NCBI GenBank assembly: GCA_964654535.1
Contig: CAZZIZ010000212.1
Location: 1-5,625, forward strand
DNA length: 5,625 bases
Direction of reading: 5' to 3'
Origin: CAZZIZ01 sp964654535
GTDB taxonomy: Bacteria; Bacteroidota; Bacteroidia; Chitinophagales; UBA2359
Positions 1-5,508 of this stretch are shown piece by piece. The stretch's first letter is position 1, and every line of letters starts with the position of its first letter. The notes under the pieces were generated by a model. It did no database searches. It was not told the origin of the DNA and worked only from the letters and a program-made list of their open reading frames with translations. The translations under genes and the position numbers were made by a program.

Positions 1-1062
1 CCAATCAGCTACGAAATTGCGGAGCGTTATGCTCAAAGGGGTCATAAGGTAACCGTGTTTACTATGGGTTTTGAGGGCTTACCAAATATTGAGCGTAAAA
101 ATGGACTAGAGATACATCGTGTGGACTGCTGGAGATCGAAGAAAGAACTTTGCCATCCGCATGAAATGTTGAGTTTCATTTTTAAGGCTCGTCGCCCCTT
201 GTTTAAGCATTTGAAAGAGAACAATTACGACGCCTGCCATAATCACTTTGCAATTCCCACTGGCATCCTCGCGCTCCAAGTAAAAAACAAGTTTTCGATT
301 CCTTTTATTAATACAAGTCACGGCAGTGATATTCCAGGATACAACGAAGAACGCTTCACTTTTCTGCACAATTTTACTCTACCGATTCTTAAAAGAGTCC
401 TTAATGCTTCTTCCGGAAACTTTACTGGTTCAAACTATCTGGCAGGTCTAGGCAATTCGCGTGTAAATCCGCGTGTACCCTATAAGGTAATCCGAGAAGG
501 CTTTGATCCCGATCAATTTAAGCCGAAACAAAAAAGGAAAATTATACTTTCAACTGGTAGACTACTCGGCCGAAAGGGATTTTTAGAGTTGGTGGATGCT
601 GCAAGCGAAAAAGACTTAGGCTACGAAATTCATATCTGTGGAGATGGTCCAGTGCGCCAGGAACTTGAAAAAAAGGCTTCTAGGTCTAAAACAAAGGTCA
701 TACTACACGGTTGGCTTGATAATAAGTCAGACAAGTACAAAAACCTTCTAGAATCTGCATCGATATATAGTTTGGTTTCTTCAAAGGAAAACGCGAGTAA
801 GTCTCTACTTGAAGCAATGAGCGCTGGCTGTGCGACTATTACTTCAAATGTGGCTGGATGTCCAGAATCTGTGGGAGAAGCTGGCATTGCTATTGAACCC
901 AACAACGTCCTAAAACTGAGGTCGGTCTTAGAAAATCTAACCTCGGATGATGCGCGCGTAGAGGAATTAGGTAAAAAAGGGCGGAGTAGAATTTTAAATA
1001 CTTACAATTGGGACAAAGGGATGTCCCAATACGAAGAAGTACTGAAACAAATTATTTCCTAA
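1..1062 (+). CDS. Glycosyltransferase family 4 (GT-B fold), 5'-truncated by window edge
   Basis: This probably transfers a sugar from a nucleotide-activated donor to a growing lipid-linked glycan on the cytoplasmic face of the inner membrane. The frame is open from base 1 to the TAA at 1060-1062 (353 codons). It begins PISYEIAERYAQRGHKVTVF, the first helix and second strand of a GT4 N-domain, so only about 15-20 residues (first strand and Gly-rich loop) should be missing. The GTG at 55 is internal, not the start. Visible motifs are CHNHF followed by PTG, HGSD at 319-330, REGFD at the domain linker, GR...KG of the donor-binding loop at 556-579, GDGP at 640-651, and the EX7E signature with glutamates at 787 and 811, followed by AMSAG. 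All expected C-domain elements are present. Donor and acceptor cannot be read from sequence. The next gene starts 4 bases after the stop, so it is cotranscribed. Family call is firm; sugar specificity is unknown. Confidence 0.93.
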   Translation, partial: PISYEIAERYAQRGHKVTVFTMGFEGLPNIERKNGLEIHRVDCWRSKKELCHPHEMLSFIFKARRPLFKHLKENNYDACHNHFAIPTGILALQVKNKFSIPFINTSHGSDIPGYNEERFTFLHNFTLPILKRVLNASSGNFTGSNYLAGLGNSRVNPRVPYKVIREGFDPDQFKPKQKRKIILSTGRLLGRKGFLELVDAASEKDLGYEIHICGDGPVRQELEKKASRSKTKVILHGWLDNKSDKYKNLLESASIYSLVSSKENASKSLLEAMSAGCATITSNVAGCPESVGEAGIAIEPNNVLKLRSVLENLTSDDARVEELGKKGRSRILNTYNWDKGMSQYEEVLKQIIS

Positions 1063-1066
1063 GCGA

Positions 1067-2035
1067 TTGAAAGTTTTACATCTAATAGATAGTCTTGGCT
1101 TAGGAGGCGCGCAAACAATTATCAAGCAGATATTTGAACGCCAGGTTGAAAATAAGAACATCTATGCCATAGCGCTCCGCAAGAAAGATATCGAGACTCA
1201 AATCGCTCACGATAACATTCGAATTCTTCCAAGTCAATCTAAATACTCATTGAGTCCACTTTATGAAATTCGGGATTTTGTATTAGAGAAGGATATCAAA
1301 ATTCTACACTGTCACTTGTTTCGTTCGGAGGTCTTTGGCTATTTATTAAAAAAGTTCTTTTGCAAAGACCTCATATTAATTCTGCATCAACACGGCCAAA
1401 TCGTTGGGAGTGATTTTAACAGTGCGGTCGAAAACTATAGCTATCCGCGCTTCCTAAAAAGAAGTCGATCAATAGTTGATCGATTTGTCGCGGTTTCCAA
1501 TTCAATGAAGGAACTGATGGTCTCGAAATCCAATGTTGACGAGAAGGAAGTTTCCCTTCTTTACAATTTTGTCGANNNNNNNNNNNNNNNNNNNNNNNNN
1601 NNNNNNNNNNNNNNNNNNNNNNNNNNNNNNNNNNNNNNNNNNNNNNNNNNNNNNNNNNNNNNNNNNNNNNNNNNNGATCAGGTAAATCACATCGGCTACT
1701 TTAATCAAATGCCATTGCTTTATACTGCTATAGACGCTTTAGCGCTACCCTCCCACTTCGAAGGTTTGCCAATGACTCAACTAGAGGTAATGGCTATGGG
1801 CGTTCCAATGGTAACTACTGATGGACCAGGAATGGCCGAAGTAGCAATCGACAATAAGGATGCTTTGTACTTTAGAATGAAAGATCCGCAGGATTTAGCG
1901 GCCAAACTTCTCTCCTTGGAATCAGAGAGCTTGAGAAAGAAATTGATCCAAAATGCCGCAGAGACGGTCAAACAATATGATTTAAGCACTTATCTTATCT
2001 CATTAGAAAAACTGTATCAATCGTTTAACCAGTGA
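1067..2035 (+). CDS. Glycosyltransferase family 4, interrupted by an assembly gap
   Basis: This is a second GT-B glycosyltransferase, expected to act in the cytoplasm on the same lipid-linked glycan as its upstream neighbour. I chose the TTG at 1067 because it gives the classic GT4 opening MKVLHLIDSLGLGGAQ, lies 4 bases after the previous stop, and has no ATG nearby. Residues 81-83 HCH, 107-110 HQHG and 142-146 AVSNS belong to the N-domain. LYNFV just before the gap is the linker equivalent of NGVD. After the gap come the HIGY strand, ALPS and an EX7E motif (glutamates at 1760 and 1784), then AMGVPMV. The GR...KG loop and G-x-G-P strand are hidden in the N run. By comparison with the upstream paralogue about 60 residues are missing, giving a true length near 350 residues. 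The frame is the same on both sides of the 100 N. The TGA stop (2033-2035) overlaps the next start. Donor sugar is not predictable. Confidence 0.9.
   Translation: MKVLHLIDSLGLGGAQTIIKQIFERQVENKNIYAIALRKKDIETQIAHDNIRILPSQSKYSLSPLYEIRDFVLEKDIKILHCHLFRSEVFGYLLKKFFCKDLILILHQHGQIVGSDFNSAVENYSYPRFLKRSRSIVDRFVAVSNSMKELMVSKSNVDEKEVSLLYNFVXXXXXXXXXXXXXXXXXXXXXXXXXXXXXXXXXXDQVNHIGYFNQMPLLYTAIDALALPSHFEGLPMTQLEVMAMGVPMVTTDGPGMAEVAIDNKDALYFRMKDPQDLAAKLLSLESESLRKKLIQNAAETVKQYDLSTYLISLEKLYQSFNQ
1576..1675. other. Assembly gap (100 N) inside the second glycosyltransferase
   Basis: The run is exactly 100 N, the usual placeholder for a gap of unknown size. Two bases of a codon (GA) precede it and a whole codon (GAT) follows, so the true length should be 1 modulo 3, which 100 satisfies. 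Aligning the flanks by eye with the complete neighbouring glycosyltransferase suggests about 61 missing residues, or roughly 185 bases. Confidence 0.95.
2032..2035 (+). promoter_or_regulatory. GTGA stop/start overlap (translational coupling)
   Basis: The GTG start of the first sulfotransferase shares bases with the TGA stop of the glycosyltransferase. No Shine-Dalgarno-like purine run is seen just upstream (the bases read CGTTTAACCA). Start of the sulfotransferase therefore probably depends on ribosomes finishing the gene before it. This junction supports GTG rather than the in-frame ATG at 2068. Confidence 0.75.
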
Positions 2036-2910
2036 GCGACAAGCCAAATTATAGATCGCTTTACTTCATGGGAATCGGTGCACCGAAATCCGGCACAACT
2101 CAAGTTGCAGATTGGATCGATGGCCATCCAGAGCTGTGTTTATCCGTACCTAAAGAAGTTCTTTACTTCAACCAAAAAGTCTCCTATATCCACGGGCCAA
2201 ATAGCAACTATGGTAAATCATTAGCTTGGTATGATAAACACTTTGCCCATTGTCGGCTTGACCAAAAGGTAGGCGAGTTTAGTGCTTCCTATATATACGA
2301 CGATGAAGCTGCAAGGAAGATTCAAAGTCTATATCCGGATATTAAACTAATCATCTGCCTAAGAAACCCCGTCGATCGCTCATACTCGCAGTACTTGATG
2401 TTCAAACACTACCTGAAAAAAGAAAGTCGTCCGTTTGAGCAAGCAATACAGGAAGAGCCTGAACTACTCGAAAGAAGCAAATACGCACCTTTCATAGCCC
2501 ACTACTTGGCGCTTTTCCCCAAAGCAAATATTCTGTTTTTAACCTTAGATCAAATAGTAGGACAGGCACAAAACACTTTGAAAAAGGTATACAGTTTTCT
2601 TAATGTTGATCAAACTTTCGTTCCTTCCGATTTTATGGTTAATCGCAAGAAAGCTAAATCTAGTAATTCGGTTCTTGTTTCAAAAGCAATGGGTGCCTTT
2701 ACGAATGTGATGACCCAAATGGGTCTGTCTAACGTGGTCGCAAAATTGAAGTCGATGGGACTGAAAGACGTCGTCCTTCGATTGAACGCTAAGGAAACCG
2801 AATTTGAAAAGCTAGATGAAGGCTTGCGCGCTAGTTTGCAAGAGGAATTCATGCTAGATATTCTACGCTCTGAAAAACTAACCGGATTAGATCTCAGTGC
2901 ATGGAAGTAA
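2032..2910 (+). CDS. PAPS-dependent carbohydrate sulfotransferase (first of tandem pair)
   Basis: This is predicted to transfer a sulfuryl group from PAPS to a hydroxyl or amino group of the glycan made by this cluster. It has 292 residues, a usual size for a single-domain enzyme related to heparan-sulfate-type sulfotransferases. GIGAPKSGTT (residues 14-23) is the 5'-phosphosulfate loop with Lys19. KEVLYF has Glu42 where HS 3-O-sulfotransferases carry the catalytic base. GEFSASYIY (81-89) follows. LRNPVDRSYSQY carries the 3'-phosphate-binding pair Arg111 and Ser119, with the normal eight-residue spacing. The C-terminus ends DLSAW, a motif shared with the next gene. I see no signal peptide or membrane segment, so it is probably cytosolic. 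GTG at 2032 is preferred over ATG at 2068 (Met13) because the later start would delete the first beta strand. It overlaps the glycosyltransferase by 4 bases and the next gene by 10. The acceptor position is unknown. Confidence 0.92.
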   Translation: MSDKPNYRSLYFMGIGAPKSGTTQVADWIDGHPELCLSVPKEVLYFNQKVSYIHGPNSNYGKSLAWYDKHFAHCRLDQKVGEFSASYIYDDEAARKIQSLYPDIKLIICLRNPVDRSYSQYLMFKHYLKKESRPFEQAIQEEPELLERSKYAPFIAHYLALFPKANILFLTLDQIVGQAQNTLKKVYSFLNVDQTFVPSDFMVNRKKAKSSNSVLVSKAMGAFTNVMTQMGLSNVVAKLKSMGLKDVVLRLNAKETEFEKLDEGLRASLQEEFMLDILRSEKLTGLDLSAWK

Positions 2911-3800
2911 GAATAGACAGATTTCCTATTTCCTTTATCGGCATTGGAGCAGCAAAGAGTGGCACTACTTGGCTGAGCGATAACTTGAATAAACATCCTG
3001 AGATATTTATTCCAGAAAGAAAAGAGCTTCAATATTTCAACCCAACACTGAGCAGAATGCCTGGCGTTGAAAATCCGGATGCTTCTAAAAGTCTTGATTG
3101 GTATCACGATTTTTTCAGTCCAGCCAAAAAGCAAAAATTATTCGGAGAACTTTCGGTTGAGTACCTGATTAACTCAGGAACAGCGAAGCGTATTCATGAG
3201 TACAATGCAGCGGTCAAACTTATTTTGGTGTTACGCTACCCTCCACAGCAGTTGTTTTCCTTGTATCGCTATTTGAAGCAAAGAGGGGTCATTAATTACA
3301 CCAGTTTTGAAAAAGCAATTGAAATGCGGCCTGACCTTTTTCTGGAGTATCATTACGCCATGCATTTAGAGGAGTACTATGCATTGTTTGATAGCGAGCA
3401 AATATTGGTCAAAAAGTTTGACGATATAAAGTCAGATGCGCAAGGTTTTTACAATGATGTCCTTTCTTTCCTTGAGTTGGAAGCCTTCGAGCCGGAAGGA
3501 TTATTGGACAAATCCAATACGACTAAAAAAAGTCGCTACCCTTATTTGACATACCTCGTTCAAAACACGCGTCAATTCATCACCAAATCTGGTTTAGAGG
3601 GAATTGTTCCTATTCTACGTGCTCTAGGCATTGTAAAAATTGGCACCTATATCCGCAACCAAATGACGGAAAGTAGTGAGCAAGAAAAACTGAACCCTGC
3701 TACGGCTCAAATGTTGCATGAGCACTATGCAGATGATATACGATTGCTTACTGAGTTGACTAAAGTCGACTTTTCAGATTGGTTGAATAGGAAGCAATGA
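2901..3800 (+). CDS. PAPS-dependent carbohydrate sulfotransferase (second of tandem pair, diverged)
   Basis: This is predicted to sulfate the same glycan as its neighbour, probably at another position. It has 299 residues. FIGIGAAKSGTTWL carries the 5'-phosphosulfate loop with Lys19. KELQYF has the putative catalytic Glu42. SLDWYHDFF and GELSVEYL follow in the same order as in the preceding protein, and the key residues have the same numbers, so the two are ancient tandem duplicates or co-recruited homologues. The 3'-phosphate motif is LRYPPQQLFSLY: Arg112 and Ser120 keep the correct spacing, but the usual N-P-V-D-R core is replaced by Y-P-P-Q-Q. The C-terminus ends VDFSDW, matching DLSAW of the first enzyme. 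No signal peptide or membrane helix is apparent. The ATG at 2901 lies inside the end of the previous gene and the TGA overlaps the flippase start. It is probably active, but the altered motif leaves some doubt. Confidence 0.9.
   Translation: MEVRIDRFPISFIGIGAAKSGTTWLSDNLNKHPEIFIPERKELQYFNPTLSRMPGVENPDASKSLDWYHDFFSPAKKQKLFGELSVEYLINSGTAKRIHEYNAAVKLILVLRYPPQQLFSLYRYLKQRGVINYTSFEKAIEMRPDLFLEYHYAMHLEEYYALFDSEQILVKKFDDIKSDAQGFYNDVLSFLELEAFEPEGLLDKSNTTKKSRYPYLTYLVQNTRQFITKSGLEGIVPILRALGIVKIGTYIRNQMTESSEQEKLNPATAQMLHEHYADDIRLLTELTKVDFSDWLNRKQ
3789..3800 (+). promoter_or_regulatory. ATGA overlap with weak purine-rich site before the flippase
   Basis: ATG (3797-3799) overlaps the TGA (3798-3800) of the second sulfotransferase. 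AGGAAG at 3789-3794 is the only Shine-Dalgarno-like run seen before any gene in this operon, but it sits only 2 bases from the start codon. Translational coupling is the more likely mechanism. Confidence 0.5.
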
Positions 3801-4890
3801 AAAAGAAATTACTAAAAGAAACTTCTTGGGGAATTGCTGCGAAAGCGGTAGCCTTTCCCGCTTTCTTTATTACCAATATTTACTTGGCTCGTGTACTTGG
3901 TCCTGAAAAATGGGGCACCTGGTCTTACTTCTATTCCATCTTTACAATTGTTTTTCTTTTTAGTCTTTTTGGTGTGCGGGCTACCAGTAAATTCTTTGCG
4001 CAGCACAATGGGACGGATAAAATNNNNNNNNNNNNNNNNNNNNNNNNNNNNNNNNNNNNNNNNNNNNNNNNNNNNNNNNNNNNNNNNNNNNNNNNNNNNN
4101 NNNNNNNNNNNNNNNNNNNNNNNAATTTTTCTCGGTAAAGATTATCAATATTGTCTGGGGCTTTTCTGCAGCTCTTTTTGTTAGCACCCTATTGGGTTTT
4201 TGGCTTTCCAAAAAAGAGCTACCTGGTGGATTGAAGGAACTCAAGGATACCAATAGAGAAATGGTCAAGGAAATTTTCAATTACAGTATCCCCTTGTTCC
4301 TTATAAGCATAGGTTTTGCTGTTGCTACCGAAATTGATTCGATAATGATTGGCTGGCTAAGTACTGATGTTGAGGTGGGACTATACGCCATTCCCAAACA
4401 GATAGTTACCAAATTGCCACACATATCTTATGCAATCGCGATGGGCACGATGCCAGTCTTTGCTAAAATGAATCGCGAAAATCATGCGGAACTGAAAGCG
4501 CTGTTCAGCAAACTAGTTGGTTATAACGCCCTGTTCTTTTTACTAGTTGCTCTAGCGATTATCCTTACTGCTCCTTACATCATTCCGCTGCTTTTTGGAA
4601 TTGAATACGGCGGATCAATTTTACCCTTGCAAATATTAACTGGCTATTTACTTGTTTTTACGCTGTCGGTTTTCTTCAACCAATTTCTGGATTATCAAGG
4701 CTACGCGCGCAATAGAGCGATCAATTTGGTTTTGTCGCTTATTGTGAACTTTGGTTTGAATCTGTACTTGATTCCTAAATACGGCGCCATAGGTGCAGCC
4801 ATAAGCACTTCGGTTTCTTACATACCTTACTTGTTGCTCAACATTCTAGAGGTGAGAAAAGTGATGCGTAAGGCTGCGTTGAAGGATTAG
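3797..4890 (+). CDS. Wzx-like polysaccharide flippase (MOP/PST superfamily), interrupted by an assembly gap
   Basis: This is an inner-membrane transporter expected to flip the lipid-linked, probably sulfated, repeat unit to the periplasmic face. Before the gap, 75 residues contain TM1 (about 11-31) with the family motif LARVLGPEKWGTWSY just after it, and TM2 (about 43-60) ending GVRATSKFFA. After the gap the open frame resumes at 4126 and encodes about seven more helices. These include IVWGFSAALFVSTLLGFWL (TM6-like), SIPLFLISIGFAVATEIDSI with the conserved D after TM7, a TM9-10 pair, and TM12 ending near NILEVRKV. This fits a 12-helix protein lacking TM3-5, roughly 90-100 residues. The reading frame is 2 before the gap and 1 after it, so the true gap length should be 2 modulo 3 and the 100 N is not to scale. 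The TAG is at 4888-4890. Start is ATG by overlap. The substrate is inferred from neighbours only. A real frameshift cannot be fully excluded. Confidence 0.9.
4024..4123. other. Assembly gap (100 N) inside the flippase
   Basis: The run is exactly 100 N and acts as a placeholder. Two bases of a codon precede it and two bases end a codon after it, so an intact gene needs a length of 2 modulo 3, whereas 100 is 1 modulo 3. The missing helices TM3-5 suggest a real length of about 270-300 bases. Confidence 0.95.
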
Positions 4891-4918
4891 TCTTTTGGGC
4901 AATTGCCTTCTAGCCGTA

Positions 4919-5086
4919 TCATATTTTTGACTTAGGGTAATACCCACGGGACTGATAAGACTGCATAATTCGATCTACATAGCGAGAACCCTCCCCCTGC
5001 CCCTCCCTTAATGTCATTAAATTGAGGAGCCATTCTGAAGTTTTGGCGTTTGGAAAAGTAGTTCCGAGTCTAATCTGGCAAGTCGT
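4919..5086 (-). other. Short minus-strand open frame, possible gene remnant or small peptide
   Basis: Reading the minus strand, a frame is open from just after a TAA (5087-5089) to a TGA at 4921-4919, 55 codons. The only ATG (5017-5015) would give 32 residues, beginning MTLREGQGEGSRYVDRIM and ending RGYYPKSKI. The composition looks protein-like, but there is no clear ribosome site and I recognise no family. It converges on the flippase. Options are the 3' end of a decayed gene, part of a dispersed repeat, or chance. I do not assert that it is translated. Confidence 0.25.
5003..5029. repeat. Imperfect hairpin with TTAATG-T-CATTAA core
   Basis: TTAATG (5008-5013) and CATTAA (5015-5020) are perfect inverted arms around a single T. 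CTCC (5003-5006) and GGAG (5026-5029) can pair outside them across a small asymmetric bulge. There is no T-run directly after, so it is not a standard terminator. It shares CTCCCTTAA with the hairpin at 5420. Confidence 0.5.
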
Positions 5087-5113
5087 TTATCCTATAGGGG
5101 CTGCTGTACCGGT

Positions 5114-5158
5114 CTTACTTTTTTTTCTTGACAAAAAAAGTAAGCAAAAAAAGTCAAG
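5114..5158. repeat. A/T-tract inverted repeat with alternative pairings
   Basis: CTTACTTTTTTT (5114-5125) and AAAAAAAGTAAG (5133-5144) form a perfect 12-bp stem around the 7-base loop TCTTGAC. CAAAAAAAGT occurs twice in direct orientation (5132-5141 and 5145-5154), so the left arm can also pair with the second copy over 9 bp. In addition CTTGAC (5127-5132), part of the first loop, matches GTCAAG (5153-5158). The structures exclude one another. No T-run follows on the + strand. I recall closely similar intergenic elements in Bacteroidota genomes, where they create false open frames such as the one starting TTG at 5128. Confidence 0.75.
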
Positions 5159-5183
5159 GGCTTTTAAGTCTCCGTGATGTCGT

Positions 5184-5205
5184 TCGGCGAGCCTTTGCAC
5201 GCCGA
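5184..5205. repeat. 6-bp hairpin TCGGCG / CGCCGA
   Basis: TCGGCG (5184-5189) pairs with CGCCGA (5200-5205) around a 10-base loop. It is part of the structured block beginning at 5164. A short stem alone could be chance, but it lies next to the larger nested structure at 5218-5296. Confidence 0.4.
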
Positions 5206-5217
5206 GCTTTCAACGGT

Positions 5218-5296
5218 AGCACGGTTTTCAGCCTGCCATCTGCTTCGTCTATATTCACTCCACAATTCAACGGAAGCCCTTCCGTAGCGCCGTGCT
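5218..5296. repeat. Nested inverted repeats: 7-bp outer stem enclosing a hairpin
   Basis: AGCACGG (5218-5224) is the perfect complement of CCGTGCT (5290-5296). Inside lies the tight hairpin ACGGAA-GCCC-TTCCGT (5270-5285). The core TTCAACGG also occurs twice in direct orientation, just before each left arm region (about 5209 and 5267). Perfect pairing at two levels suggests a selected fold in RNA or single-stranded DNA. There is no similarity to tRNA or to a riboswitch class I can name. Confidence 0.5.
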
Positions 5297-5419
5297 GGCC
5301 AACGCTTCTCGCCTCTCTCGTCACGAATCCTTAAAGGCCCGTCCTGTTTCAAGCGATTAATCTATTCTTCGTCGCTTCTACTTGAGATGAATCAACGATA
5401 ACTTAACGGCATTTACCCG

Positions 5420-5439
5420 CTCCCTTAAATGGAGGGGAG
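5420..5439. repeat. Small hairpin CTCCCTTAAATGGAGGGGAG
   Basis: CTCC (5420-5423) pairs with GGAG (5431-5434) around CTTAAAT; alternatively CTCCC pairs with GGGAG (5435-5439). The sequence CTCCCTTAA is shared with the hairpin at 5003, 417 bases upstream in the same orientation. No T-run follows directly. Confidence 0.4.
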
Positions 5440-5508
5440 TACAATTTATTTCTACCGCATCAGGGTTGGAATGCGGAACAATCTCATCTTAATGACTAAA
5501 GGGAACTC

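Larger units (their letters stand above)
5164..5352. repeat. Structured repeat-like block, open on both strands, probably non-coding
   Basis: Both strands are open here: 62 residues on the minus strand (5352-5164, starting MKQDGPLRIRDERGEKRW) and 68 on the plus (5128-5334). Both products are Arg/Ser-rich and low in hydrophobic core residues, without a known domain. The plus one starts inside the A/T inverted repeat with a TTG. Two overlapping open frames over nested hairpins fit a conserved DNA or RNA element better than a gene. I have a memory of similar peptides annotated as hypothetical proteins in Bacteroidota, which would fit a dispersed repeat; this needs a search. The block directly follows the 5114-5158 element and may form one unit with it. 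Confidence 0.45.

Noticed and set aside
55..1062. GTG at 55 as the start of the first glycosyltransferase
   Set aside because: The frame is open to the window edge and the upstream residues match the conserved helix and GHKVTVF strand of the family, so the GTG is internal.
2610..3134. Long minus-strand open frame across the sulfotransferase junction
   Set aside because: It lies opposite two well-supported genes and its product has no recognisable fold or motif; the same holds for the other minus-strand frames opposite 1-2035 and 3797-4890.
3797..4890. Flippase as a frameshifted pseudogene or as two separate genes
   Set aside because: The frame change coincides with a placeholder gap of arbitrary length, and the two halves match consecutive parts of one 12-helix protein.
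4898..4907. GGCAATTGCC just after the flippase as a terminator stem
   Set aside because: It is a palindrome with no loop and no T-run directly after it.
5128..5133. TTGACA, a match to a -35 promoter box
   Set aside because: It is the loop of a perfect inverted repeat, no fitting -10 box or downstream gene is seen, and this consensus is not the main one in Bacteroidota.
5114..5144. 12-bp stem as an intrinsic terminator
   Set aside because: The stem is almost all A/T and no T-run follows on either strand in the right place.
5132..5154. Direct repeats CAAAAAAAGT as a CRISPR or tandem array
   Set aside because: There are only two short copies separated by 3 bases, which fits the inverted-repeat element instead.
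5128..5334. Plus-strand frame starting with TTG (MTKKVSKKSQG...)
   Set aside because: It starts inside the A/T inverted repeat, overlaps an equally open minus-strand frame, has no ribosome site and no recognisable domain.
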